DNA from: Micrasema longulum
Taxonomy: Eukaryota; Arthropoda; Insecta; Trichoptera; Brachycentridae
Direction of reading: 5' to 3'
Assembly (NCBI GenBank): GCA_022494885.1
Contig: JAGVSM010003427.1
Location: 78,205 to 142,204 of the forward strand
DNA length: 64,000 nt
A model generated the notes under the pieces. It saw only the letters and a list, made by a program, of their open reading frames with translations, searched no databases and was not told the origin of the DNA. The position numbers and the translations under genes were made by a program. The number at the start of each line of letters is the position of its first letter. The stretch's first letter is position 1. This document shows positions 32,748-42,934 of the stretch, in pieces.

Positions 32748-32873
32748 GCGCTCTGTAGCTGCAAGACGTGCTGTAATCAAGTTCCTAACTGTTATAATTT
32801 TTAATTAATCCTAATTGGAAACGAGGAATCAGACTCCAAACCGTATAGGCGCTCTGTAGCTGCAAGACGGGCT
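32748..32873. repeat. 25-bp direct repeat, 101 bp apart
   Basis: GCGCTCTGTAGCTGCAAGAC followed by GTGCT (32748-32772) and by GGGCT (32849-32873), each preceded by ACCGTA-type text. It may be a two-unit remnant of a ~101-bp tandem array; intervening similarity is weak. Confidence 0.55.
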
Positions 32874-32884
32874 ATGCTATTTAT

Positions 32885-32945
32885 TTATTGCACAGCGCCC
32901 TTCAGCTGATTTTCACTAAAACGGCGCTACATAAATTATCCAACT

Positions 32946-32978
<33 letters not shown>
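32885..32978 (+). mobile_element. L2-like 3' terminus followed by (AT)n
   Basis: GCACAGCGCCCTTCAGCTGA, then TTTCACTAAAACGGCGCTAC, then ATAAATTATCC is a diverged version of the terminus at 15770-15842. A pure (AT)n run of about 15 units (32949-32978) directly follows and takes the position of the usual (ATT)n tail. Confidence 0.65.
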
Positions 32979-32984
32979 CTGTTA

Positions 32985-33985
32985 ACTTTTCTGAATTCAG
33001 GAGAAGCCGGAGATAAAAATAAATCAACACATTTTCCGCTCCACTTTGACAGTGTTCTGCATTTTGTGTCCAATTTTTATTGATTTCAACAATTACCCTA
33101 ACTATTTTCACCATGTATGATATTACCTCACGTGATAAGTCCTCATAACTTATTACTTTTACGATATCTTCCAGGTCCTCAACCAGACTTTTACATCGCC
33201 CCTCGAGCTGCATTCGCTCTAAGTTGTAAAAGGGCTACCTTAGAGCAGCCATCGAATCTAAAACACTCGTCCAGGATTCTGGTTCTATTTCACAAACGCA
33301 GCCCGGGCAAGTATAAAACAACACCTACAATAAGTTATACGCGGTGAATCAATTAATTTAATAATGCTATAATTAGAAACGTTATTTCAAAACGATTACA
33401 TTCAATTTGCATGGCGTAATAATTTTAGATCTTCCTGTAATAACCCCAAAGCGATTCTTAAACAGGCAATTATTACCATCGGTATTCGAACACAACAGGG
33501 TGATTATATCATCACAACAAAAAGATAATATAAATTCTATCTTAAGAATTTTGCAATCTCCCTACTCCCCCTTCCGTCTAATGAATGGCTGGATACCTAC
33601 TACATACCACGGTACTGAGGGAAGCCTTTGATCCAAGATGAGCGGTTTTCAAGAATAATATTAAATGAATTGTAGATGCAATCAAGAGCGTTGTACCTGA
33701 TTCAGTACGGAGTTGTAAGTATAGGTATTTAGTAAAATATTAAATATATTATATATTATTGTAATATTGTTATTTTTTTATATTTTATTTGTTTAAATAT
33801 ACAATATAGCACTACCGCCAATTACAATGTGCATAAAGTATGTAATTATAGTCCGTAAAATAAAGCATAATTAGAATGACAGTTGTCGGAAAAACTGACG
33901 ACATAACTTTGTAGTAACGTCTAAGGAGTGATTTATATTGACACACGAAAAATCATTAGTATTTGGTATGTTAATTTTTTTAATA
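32985..33985. other. Unassigned, with one minus-strand open stretch
   Basis: A minus-strand frame from 33213 to about 32985 is lysine/glutamate/isoleucine-rich and not AT-biased at its start, with in-frame stops just upstream of the first ATG. No motif was recognised. The plus strand of 33400-33640 has one short unrecognised frame. Confidence 0.35.
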
Positions 33986-34057
33986 TTTTTATTTACAATT
34001 TTAAAAAACCCGTTAGGGTTACATTAGAAATTTAATATTGTCTAGTCATTTTATGTC

Positions 34058-34262
34058 TCGTCTAGTCTAGTTAGTTCAGTCATCATGTGCTTTTTCAGAT
34101 TGATTTTAAATTTGTCTCCATTAAAAGTTTTCAAGTAGTAAGGTAGGTCGTTGTAGTGTTTAAGTCCATTATGTAGTATTTTTGACTGTCCTGTGTTTGT
34201 CTTTGCTTTTTCAATATGATAGAGTTGTTGTTGTCTGGTGTTATATTTGTTAATACAATGCT
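34058..34262 (-). pseudogene. Non-LTR retrotransposon ORF2 C-terminus (NLTR-9)
   Basis: The minus strand reads NKYNTRQQQLYHIEKAK, then TNTGQSKILHNGLKHYNDLP, then YYLKTFNGDKFKINLKKH, ending in LTRLDET and a stop at about 34058. The YNTR----, GQ---L-NGLK-YN-LP and F+--LK-H blocks are the terminal part of CR1/jockey-group ORF2. The A-rich tail lies at 33985-34010 (antisense T run). It is truncated at the 5' side near 34262. Confidence 0.8.
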
Positions 34263-34269
34263 TGACATA

Positions 34270-34675
34270 TAAATCAACATAAATATATAAAATCAGCTTT
34301 AAAACTAAAATAAACCTAATTATTAACGACGTTCTTACAAGGTTACATCATTTTGCAAAAACGTTAGAGATGGACAAATTGATCAATGTAATTTGATCGA
34401 ATAAAAAAATAATTCGTTCGATAATGTTCACGAAAAAAGTAAAAATGTCTTATTTTTTGGTGAATAATTGTATTCAACACACTATAATAGGTTTGTTTTT
34501 GCGTTTTTATATCAATTTTCGGAAACAGAGTTTCATGTTTGCATGAAAAAACTGATCAAATCGATTTGATCGGTACATGATCAGTGATCAGTTATTTCCC
34601 ATCACTATTGACATGAGTTTGACAGCTGCCATTTTAATCAAGCTAAATTTTAAGGACTATAGGTAATTACAAAAA
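34270..34675. other. AT-rich sequence, GATCAA-rich
   Basis: Several TTGATC/GATCAA words (34377-34586) occur, such as TTGATCAATG and TTTGATCGGTACATGATCA, without a clear period. No gene was found. Confidence 0.35.
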
Positions 34676-34679
34676 CTTA

Positions 34680-34883
34680 TTAAGCAATAGTATGGAAATA
34701 CGAATAAGTCACTAATAAACATAAATAGTCAGAGAGGAAGAGTCTAAAACTGGTAATCCCAGCATGGAAAAGATCCACCTCTCTAGGTAGGCTGATCGAC
34801 AGACCAATCATTTTCCCCACTGGCATCGTCATCGGTACATTTGTCCTGCATTCTGGAAGAACAAATCGTGGGTATACTGGCAA
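34680..34883 (-). pseudogene. Jockey-like (family J) RT ORF C-terminus
   Basis: The minus strand reads RFVLPECRTNVPMTMPVGKM, then IGLSISLPREVDLFHAGITS, then FRLFLSDY and a stop at 34680. It matches the plus-strand fragment at 46385-46545 (FVLPECRTKLPLVMPVRKM, DLFLAGITSFM). Only the extreme C-terminus is present. Confidence 0.75.
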
Positions 34884-34889
34884 AAAACT

Positions 34890-35240
34890 TTAACTCTCAA
34901 ATCCCTGTTTTAAAATTCAGGCATTTAAGTTTTGTTCCAATTTTACTCTTTTATGTCTTATTTAAATATAGTAAGATACTAAGTGCTCATTTAAGAACAT
35001 GTTTTTATTTTTTCCGTTTCTTAATTTTACATTGATTAAGTATTAATTATTTCAATCTTTTAGCCTGAATAAAATACCCGATATCCGACTTGACCTTAAA
35101 TTTTAATGGTCTGTGTTGCCTAGCTCTTAAATAGTTGCTCGGTTAATATAATTTTATGCGCTCCAAAATTATTAGATACTACGTTATTATTTTATTAAAT
35201 AATTATATACCAGTGTAATTTGATCATCTGTTACATGAAT
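34890..35240. other. AT-rich sequence, nothing recognised
   Basis: No gene or repeat could be supported. Confidence 0.35.
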
Positions 35241-35242
35241 AT

Positions 35243-35330
35243 AAGGTGATCAGTCTTAAGCTTCGGTTGCCAGTCCAGGGACAGCGAAATATTTCTGTGT
35301 AAAACCACCTGTAATTTAACCACACTTTCA
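35243..35330 (-). mobile_element. SINE-C fragment, minus strand
   Basis: TTAAGCTTCGGTTGCCAGTC, then CAGGGACAGCGAAATATTTC, then TGTGTAAAACCAC is the reverse complement of the SINE-C 3' half at 14055-14112. The tRNA-like head is not evident. Confidence 0.65.
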
Positions 35331-35339
35331 TCATAATAA

Positions 35340-35685
35340 ATCAGTACACAAACATCCTTGGTTGAAATTTTTCATATACAACCAATAGTTATGTTAATAT
35401 TTTTTTTAGTATTCAAGATGTCACTCTGAAAAAAAAACACTTCGAAATTTATTTTTGGACGTCATCTGTTTGTAGTGAAAATACTGAAAATCGATACTTT
35501 TAATTGATCAACAAAGTATTAAGTACAATAAGTAATGTGTAATTTTATTAATAAATAAAAAACCCTGAATTTCGGAAAAAAAATATCAACGCCAACATGA
35601 ACATTATCACAATACCGGAGAAAATGTAAAAATCAGACTCCCATTTAGAAAAAAGGCTAAGTCACAAAATTCAATTTTATCTTAT
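35340..35685. other. AT-rich sequence, nothing recognised
   Basis: No gene or repeat could be supported. Confidence 0.35.
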
Positions 35686-35690
35686 TTATT

Positions 35691-35875
35691 GGCGGCCTCC
35701 GTGGTGTAGTGGTCAAGACGCTTGACCCACACACGGAAGGTTCCGATTTCGATTCCCGATGAGAACACAAAAATTAAATGTGATTTTTCTAAAGCCTGGG
35801 TGTTCTGTGATGTAATTCACCACTGTTTTTGGGCGTCATGGCCTTTTGTGGTCCAATATATATAAGGTAGTAAAA
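35691..35875 (+). mobile_element. tRNA-derived SINE-B, full-length-looking copy
   Basis: The head GGCGGCCTCCGTGGTGTAGT then GGTCAAGACGCTTGACCC (A-box region) is followed by the B-box region GGTTCCGATTTCGATTCCC. The body continues with GATGAGAACACAAAAATTAA, GCCTGGGTGTTC, TGTAATTCACCACTGT, GGGCGTCATGGCC and TTTTGTGGTCCA. Related pieces are at 9140-9250 and 9893-9985. Confidence 0.85.
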
Positions 35876-35879
35876 AATA

Positions 35880-36870
35880 TATTGAAATGGAAAAAAACGT
35901 CAAACAAAAAAAAACAAAATTCAAACTGAAGGTTTAGAAATCCTCGCTAAACAACTTATAAATTAAATCAATGCACATTGTTATTATTAGATCACACATA
36001 ACAGCATGTTTATGTGTGCCCTGTTTTAAGATAAAAAAACAAAATGAAATATCTAATAATACATTTGAAATGTGTAAATTAATCACAGAACTCGAGTACT
36101 AAAATGACTATTGATTTTGATTTCACCTTGAGATTTAAATTTTTTATTTGATGCTTCTGTAATATTTGAAGCGTACTTCTATACTTTTTCATGTTGTTTC
36201 CAAGCACGCTGCTGTGACGCTTGGTATCCAAGTAAGTGGGTAGTGTAAAGCACGGTTCGTATAACCTTAAGAGCAGTCCCAGTCCCAGTCACTGTCTAGG
36301 CACGCGTCCCTAGCGAGGAGAGCGTGTATTGATCCACCCCGAACGGGCGCGGGCGACAGGGGTCTTTTGCTCCGCATTTTTTCGGAACATTGTTTGACTG
36401 GCAAAAATTAAAAATAATTAGGTAAAACATCATCATCATTCCTCTTCAGGGCACTGTATTTGTGAACCAAAATAGAGAGATTAGAATAACCTCCTCCTTC
36501 AAAAAATATTTTGAAATTTATTTTTCAACTTAGTTAAATTTTTAACTTTCGTAAATAAGTTTTTGTTCGAAATAATTTTAGAGAGTTTTTTATAAACTTC
36601 ATTTTTTCAAATTTTTATCTTAAAACATAGTGACTCATTTAATGGGTGTGCTCATTTAATTTTTTTTAAATTTTATTGGTTTATTTTTCCAAAGTACAGT
36701 AATTTACAAAATTTCTACAAAATAATATTTTCAACAAAAAAATATACATCGTAAAAACTAATGAAAATATCGCAATTTAGAAAAAATTACCAAAAAAGAC
36801 TTCCAACATCTGAGCGTGGGTCATTCCTTTTTTAAAAAAAAATACTACTGTGTAGTTATATTTAAACAAA
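35880..36870. other. Unassigned, with a GC-rich patch
   Basis: 36235-36375 is GC-rich (for example CACCCCGAACGGGCGCGGGC) with no convincing frame. The remainder is AT-rich. Confidence 0.35.
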
Positions 36871-36873
36871 TAT

Positions 36874-36973
36874 CGCTCTACCCCAACTTGATTCTCATTT
36901 TCTAACGGTGAATCATTTACAATTTGTTAAAAATGCCCCCAAAATGGAAATATCTGAGTAAATCATAAGAACT
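36874..36973 (+). mobile_element. SINE-A, 5'-truncated
   Basis: CTCTACCCCAACTTGATTCT, then CATTTTCTAACGGTGAATCA, then CCCCCAAAATGGAAATATCT and GAGTAAATCATAAGAAC match the SINE-A body downstream of its B box (14763-14858). The head is absent. The RTE fragment starts immediately after. Confidence 0.8.
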
Positions 36974-37735
36974 ATAGATATTCTGGAAAGCGGTTAAAAA
37001 TTCCCTAAAAGTAAAGATAGCGGATGTATGACAGCAGTAATAGGAAACGATGGAAAAATGGCGACGAATGATAGTGGAATTAAAACGAGATGGAACGAAT
37101 ATTTTGAGGAGGTGTACGAAACGCACACAGGAAATATAGCCAGTGTACCACCTTCTCAAGTAAACATAAATGCAGGTGACGATGCAAAAGAGATAAGTAT
37201 GGAAGAAATTAAAAATGCTGCCAAGTATATTAAGAATGGAAAAGCGCAAGGTTATGATAACATTGCCACAGAGTTTATAAAGGCGGGTGGAGAAATATTT
37301 TTTGTACGGCTACATAAGCTTTTTAACCTATTTTTAGAGGAGGAATACACCCCCCTGATTGGAGGAGAGCTGTTATGCCTCTATACAAGGGAAAAGGCTC
37401 TAGGGTGGATTGCGGAAACTATAGAGCTATCAGTCTTTTGAGCGCTGTTACAAAGATATATGGCAGAATACCGATTAAGAGAGTGACTAAAGGTCGAGTG
37501 TGGGATATACAAAGTGGATTTATGAATGGAAAAAGATGTATGGATCAAATATTTGCTCTGCCTAATTTCTGGCTTAGCGCCAGAAACTTTTCTGCGCATT
37601 TGTCGATCTGCAAGACAGAGATAAGTTGTGGAATGTTTTATCGGAGTATGGAGTGAATGGTAACATGACAAGGGCTACTGCGTTACTGTACAAGGACAGT
37701 ACAGCATGTGTGAGGTGAATGGGTCATTTACATCG
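36974..37735 (+). pseudogene. RTE-like reverse transcriptase fragment, frameshifted
   Basis: The plus strand reads MTAVIGNDGKMATNDSG, KTRWNEYFEEVYE, then AAKYIKNGKAQGYDNIATEF (37028-37340). After a 1-nt shift near 37345 it reads VMPLYKGKGSRVDCGNYRAI and SLLSAVTKIYGRI, then QSGFMNGKRCMDQIF. After another shift near 37590 come FVDLQ and DKLWNVLSEYGVNG, ending at a stop by 37720. The order (RW-EYFE, NGKA-G-D-I--EF, YK-KG---C-NYR-ISLLS---K-Y, then FVDL) is the standard order of RTE-type RTs up to motif A. The KAYD of motif A is degenerate, and motifs B and C are missing. C-terminal pieces of what may be the same family lie at 43553-44110, 48080-48370 and 63215-63718. Confidence 0.85.
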
Positions 37736-37739
37736 TGGT

Positions 37740-39000
37740 TCAACACAAAAATACTAAAAAAAAAAAATGCCTAACATTAAAATGCTCTTTTCAATGAATA
37801 GTTTATTAATAATGTCCTTATAAAGTAAAACAAGTGAAAAAATAATAATTAAAAAGTGGAACCATGATAACGCTCATTTTTATCTCATAAATGAATTTAT
37901 TACTAATTTGAAAAAATGACAATCAAAAGTAAGTAAATGCGTGTGCATAATAATTTTTTGTCACATAATGTATAATAATAACTGCAAAAGCGTACCTCGC
38001 GAGTATGAATGGTTGAATGGTTCGGAGCCCCTAAGATTGGCACCCCTAAGATCAGTTAAAAGAGAGGGGGGTGGGCGTGGTACTCTCATTCAGCTCCGTA
38101 TAAATTCTCTCAGCCCGAATTTTTAGTCTCCAACCGCTCTGGATGCCCGCCACCCACACCCTAACCCCCATAACTGTAATAATAATCATTTTACTACCAC
38201 CGTACCGTATTCACAGACGAGACGTACCGACTGGACGAAAACTGTGATTAGTTACTAACATTTTTCTGTCTAGATTTTTTCACAATGGATTAGAAACATC
38301 CACCACGTTTGTTTTACATCCTTTGATGTGAGCCTTAAGTCTTGTTGATTAAATGCATGTCTATATTAAGCTGAGACCAATTCGAATCACTGACAAGTAA
38401 AACATATAAAATCTCTTCTCAATACGAACTTATTACAATGGAAACGCCTACCCATTTCCTGAACATGTTTTGGCGTCTTTCTACAGTTTCGTATAGCCAC
38501 TGTAATTTTTTAAAAACTAATTTAGCTAAAACATAATATTTCTTAAGAATTAACCCGCGAAAATAACAAAACACATATAATTTAAAAGCTTTCATTGTGT
38601 ACCTCACTGAAGTATTGTCAATTTGTGATCAATCAAATACACAGTCATGTTTGGTACATTAATCGTTTCTAATTTCCATGCATGACAGTGAAGGAATACA
38701 GTGTTAGTTCCAAATTGGGTCCGCGGCCGGATCTAGCTTCAAAAGGAACTTATTACGGTAAATTATTATTAAACCAATTTAAGAAAAACGAATACAAGGT
38801 GCGACATTGCTATCTCCCTAGTTTTGTAGGCGGAAAAATAAAAGCTATTCGAGGTACAGTAAATTTATTTCTGAAAACTAATATATAAGAAATGTTATCT
38901 TAACACATATTATGTTGTTTTAAAAGATTGTAAGATAAGTGGTGCCAGTCATTGTCTAAATACTCCTTCAGGAGATGTCTCAAGAGTAGCACAACTCTGC
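37740..39000. other. Unassigned sequence
   Basis: The near-tandem word CCCCTAAGAT occurs twice at about 38028-38056, in a G-rich patch extending to 38170. No recognisable gene. 38680-38890 has a short plus-strand open frame of unknown nature. Confidence 0.35.
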
Positions 39001-39052
39001 ACACGGCAGTTTCCGTGCGGATTACCTCCTTCAGCGGTGCTATTCTGAACTA

Positions 39053-39123
39053 CTCTCGCGGCCGTAGACAACACTATTGTATATAAATACGCGAGATAAA
39101 AGCTTTTTCTACGGCCGCGAGAG
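39053..39123. repeat. Perfect 15-bp inverted repeat
   Basis: CTCTCGCGGCCGTAG (39053-39067) and CTACGGCCGCGAGAG (39109-39123) are exact reverse complements separated by 41 bp. They lie at the 3' edge of the DUF4817-type pseudogene. A related direct repeat (GTGCGGATTACCTCCT near 39015, ACGCGGATTCCCTCCT near 39174) surrounds them. Confidence 0.8.
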
Positions 39124-39562
39124 CATTTGGAATATCACCCCAGGTGTCGTAAGATTCTTTCCGCGCAAATTCCCACGCGGATTCCCTCCTCTCGGTGTTG
39201 TAAGTGTCTTTCCGTTCCGTTCTGATAATTCTTGGGCAATGACCATCTCGTACAATCGAAAACCTGGGTCTTTCGAAAGTCGAAGGGCGGCAGCATGTTT
39301 GCGAGCAGAGCGTTTGGGCGACTGCAAAACAGAGCGCCTGACTGCGTCAATGTTCTCGGGTGTTCGGGCCGTTCGAGGTCTGACACCTCTTTTCCTGGCA
39401 ATAGATCCTGTTTCCCGAAGTTTTTCACCAACGACGCAACCAATTTTCGGTCCGGAACTGCTTGGCGGGCGGGAATTCGGAATGGAGTACGGAACGCGCG
39501 TTGGGCGGCTACTGTAGACCTGTTTTGACGGGTGTACTCCTCTACGGCAAAGCGCGCTGTTC
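39124..39562 (-). pseudogene. DUF4817-type (mariner/Tc1-like) transposon protein, N-terminal remnant
   Basis: On the minus strand, from about 39562, the text reads EEYTRQNRSTVAAQRAF, then RIPARQAVPDRKLVASLVKN. After a frameshift near 39425 it reads KLRETGSIARKRGVRPRT, ARTPENIDAVRRSVLQSPKR, SARKHAAALRLS and LYEMVIAQELSERN. This is the paired helix-turn-helix DNA-binding unit (EYV--QRSTVAAQRAFR..., FEETGS---K---GRPR--RTPENI-AVR----SPKRS-RKHA--L--S) that precedes the DDE domain in the insect mariner/Tc1-like proteins annotated as DUF4817. A short internal deletion follows the second helix region, and no DDE catalytic domain follows. The GC-rich composition contrasts sharply with the surroundings, so overlapping open frames on both strands here are compositional. 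Confidence 0.85.
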
Positions 39563-39569
39563 ATTCTTC

Positions 39570-40020
39570 CACACCATGCTTGCAACTGACAGTACTGATA
39601 CGGAAACTTCCCAGCCGCCTGGACATATCGACGCCATCCACACCCTTCTATGTCCGATCCTCGCGTCGCGCAAGCCTTCTCAAACTAGAAAAATACCGAT
39701 GCCGCAGCCTGTGTATGCATTCTTGTAATTTACTCGAATATTTTCATTTGCAAGCCATGGACGTCATACATGCTAGCTCAATACGCTAATCACTATAGCA
39801 CTAGACAGATAATAACATAGCGCATACTAATTAAAAGTAGAATATATTCCTGCATGGGGTTTCTTAACGGAATAAAACCAATAATTTGCACTAATATCTA
39901 AGCACCTGATGACAAAATGTTATATTAATATTTTCGTTTCGGTTATTTTTTTGTAAAATAATATTGTATTTTTGTATTATTTATGTTCAAAGCATTAACA
40001 TTATGGTCAAACGTTTTGAC
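39570..40020. other. Unassigned sequence
   Basis: A GC-richer flank (39570-39720) may be the 5' remainder of the DUF4817-type element; the rest is AT-rich. Confidence 0.35.
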
Positions 40021-40023
40021 TAA

Positions 40024-40368
40024 TGTTAGTAAATACTAGTATTTAACCACTTACCGACTTTTTATGTCTACCGGTTTTGAGGCGTACCCGTCTCTTCGTC
40101 AGGATACTCACTACAGCAACATGCAAATACTAAAACATACTTTCACTTTTACCATTACCGAAGTATACATAGTATAAACGAAAAAATACATAATTTACAC
40201 GCAGAGTTAAAGGGGATGCAAACAACACCATGTTCGGATATGGAGGTAAAGGTGAAAGTGTAGTATTTGCATGCTGGTGTAGTGAGTGCACTGACGAAAA
40301 GACGGCTACACCTCGAAACCGGTATGCATAAAAAGTAAGTAAGTGGTTATATACTAATATTTACTTAC
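40024..40368. repeat. Foldback element with ~125-bp arms and CGAAACCGGT motif
   Basis: Left arm 40024-40152 and right arm 40243-40368 are inverted copies. Shared words are TTAGTAAATACTAGTATTTA, ACCACTTAC, CTTTTTATG, ACCGGTTT and GAGG, then CGTC and TTCGTCAG, then ACTCACTACA and TTTCACTTTTACC. Both arms contain the CTGACGAAGAGACG/CGAAACCGGT pair. About 90 bp of loop separates them. No coding sequence is present. Confidence 0.85.
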
Positions 40369-40374
40369 ATAGTT

Positions 40375-42000
40375 GTATTTTCATGTTTATTTTTTTAATA
40401 GACTATGTATTAAAAAAATAAAAGAAAATTTTTAAAAATTGAGAATAACCTTTCGACCGGTTTATTAATCAGCACAGAATGTATTTAAAAAAAATGAATA
40501 ACGAATATTTTAAAGGTAAAGGTAAAGGAATAGGGGGTGATTTTCTTTCAGTGAGAGTTTCCATAGCACCGCGCGGTGTATCAATGCGGCCATTTATTCC
40601 CTGTGATACAGTTACACCAAAAGCGGGGGGTTGATATCACACACATATACACACATACACATACTCAGCAGTTGCTAGCTCAAAATTTACTATACTCAAA
40701 TCTCCACAAGAGGGTTTAACCTGTCAGCCGTGTTTTTCTGCTGGAAACAGATTGCCATTTTACCGGGACGGTGAATTCTGAGAACCTGAATTTTACAGAT
40801 ATTCGGATTTAAGAGAAACATGCGAATGTAAACAACTAAAGTGTGCGAATAAAATATTATAATATTTTGTCAGGCTTTTATGTAGTCTGTTTACCTTTCA
40901 ACTTTTTGTTGTATTTATTTGTTTTATTTATAGAGTGTGTTGTAAACTAAGCTACCTCAAGAACTTGGAAATTACTGAAATTACTAATTCATCCGAAAAT
41001 TCATTCCCAGTTGAAGTAAAAGAGTGTGGAGGTGAAAAAGCCAATAAAAAACTAAGAAGAAGAAGAAGTAAAAGAGTGGCTCCTCAGAATCGGAAGAAGT
41101 CAGCTGGATGAGGTCTTAAGAATAAAAATTCAATGCTGCCTTCAATAATCAATGTGTATTTTTTATTACTTTGATTAAAAATTTGGGTATTTACCGTTAA
41201 TTAAATCCAATGTAATTAAATATATTATATACCAAATCAATAATAATTATACTTGCTGTATGGAAGCAAAACGTGGTAACCATTTCACGAAGGAAGCGGA
41301 AATTAAAGACAGATAAATAATCAATTATTTATCTCGTTTACAATCACCATCCATAAATCAAATAATTATAGTTTATTTCATTATTAGCGAGATACTATAA
41401 ACATAAAATATAAACATACTGTTCAAGAAATAATTAAATTTTCGGATAATTAAAACATCCGTGTAATTTATAATTAAAATATTATTATTATTAATAACAG
41501 TACTTGATCTGGATTTTACTCGCATGTTCTTGACATTATGCATGACTTCCACAGTATTGTGCGAATTAATGTGAACATCAAACAATTTTCTAAAAAATTT
41601 ATGACGCTGTAATAAAATTTCGACATTTATTTATATTTTGAAAATTAGATAACTTGTTATTCTCCATATAGTTATTAGCTCGTTTTGCTCGTTACGTTCA
41701 CTGAGTTCTGTGTGTTTTTTATGGATTTGTGCGATATTTAAAACAAGCTGTTAGAGAAGCAACCTTCAAGACCCTATCACCAGCCAGCACTCTTGCCTTC
41801 TCCCACGTCAATCCCGCGTTCCTTAGTTCCGCCGAATAAAGCCGAAAGATCGTCATCGACTGCCCTACAGAACGGCGGTAGCCCGCGGGTGTAAAGAAGA
41901 TAAGATAATAAACGTTAAGATGTTTAAAGCTATATTTCAGGCGTAATGACATATCTCATACTGAATAATAATTAAAGATGCACATTTCCTTTGAAAAAAA
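40375..42000. other. AT-rich sequence, nothing recognised
   Basis: Includes a GC-richer patch at 40560-40640 followed by CACACATATACACACATACA-type simple sequence (40641-40665), and a less AT-rich stretch at 41740-41900. No gene was recognised. Confidence 0.35.
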
Positions 42001-42004
42001 CTAT

Positions 42005-42790
42005 TTTTAATATATAACTTTTCAATTTTATTTATTCATATATATATGTACATTACAAAATACAGATCTTAATTCATGCATTTAGAAATAATAAAACAAA
42101 TATAAAAAAAGTCAGTAAAATTAGGCATATATAAAAATAATACGTAGGTAAACATAATTGATCTTGAAATAATATGTTAAAAAAGTAAGAGAATCTTGTA
42201 ACGAAATCACTCAGAGATGGGGAAAATGTCAATATTTAATGTAATCTTGTTTAACATAGAGATGATAGCCCTTCCAACGGGCACAACCATTGGCAGGTTG
42301 GTCTCGTATATTGGAATGTGGAACAGCCTATATTGACACAGTCTATGTTGACGCTGTCTGTTGACACTGTATGCGGAATAAAAGCTAATGCTCCGCATAA
42401 TTTCAGGGTTGTCAATAATACCGCGCAACAATCGAAAGAATCGCGTAGCTTAATACACATTCCTTCTGGTCTTAAAACTGTTGTAACCGAGCATACCCTG
42501 GAGAAACTCAGTGCGATAAAGCCATGGATAATTTCCGCACTCCCTCACGTAGAGAAACCGAAGAATTTTCTTCTGAACCCTCTCCACCATAAGAGAGTAC
42601 TTTAACTCACACGATCCCCATCTTCAACGAACTACCACAGACTGTTTCGATCTGATCAATGCCGGGGAACTCACAAGTAATGCCCAGATCTTTAACCTTC
42701 GAAGTCCGCAAAAGATTGTGATTATTCATACAATAGCGGAAAAAAGCGTTTTCTGGGCCCTGGTGAAAGACATATTCCCGTGTGCACATT
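42005..42790 (-). pseudogene. Jockey-like element family J, C-terminal ORF plus 3' UTR
   Basis: Minus strand: text from 42789 reads YVFHQGPENAFF, then LLRTSKVKDLGITCEF, then KFLRFLYVRECGNYPWLYRT in another frame. Frame 42431-42207 reads MLRGIIDNPEIMRSISFYSA, YRLFHIPIYETNLPMVVPVG and MLNKITLNIDIFPISE, then a stop. These correspond to the post-catalytic VKDLGI, RFL--R-C and RTN-P--P blocks of jockey ORF2. The 3' UTR runs to about 42010 and ends in the antisense of an A-rich ATGAATAAATAAAAT tail. At least two frameshifts are present. The same 3' UTR occurs, split, at 61700-62790. Confidence 0.8.
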
Positions 42791-42934
42791 AATTCTCACA
42801 ATACTGTTTGTTACCATGGTCGAAATGGTTCGTTAAATAAATTATATAACCATTTATTTCAGCTTCGATAAAATAATTTTAAAGAATCATTCCAATATTT
42901 CATATTTATTAATATTATTTGTCTTACAAATTAT

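Noticed and set aside
32949..32978. Regulatory AT tract
   Set aside because: A simple (AT)n microsatellite attached to an L2-like 3' terminus; no reason to assign regulation.
35691..35770. tRNA gene
   Set aside because: Box motifs fit, but it continues into a repeat body shared with 9140-9250 and 9893-9985; no cloverleaf could be completed.
39077..39585. Overlapping 146- and 158-codon genes on opposite strands
   Set aside because: The GC-rich stretch leaves several frames open; only the minus strand carries recognisable DUF4817-type HTH sequence, and that is frameshifted.
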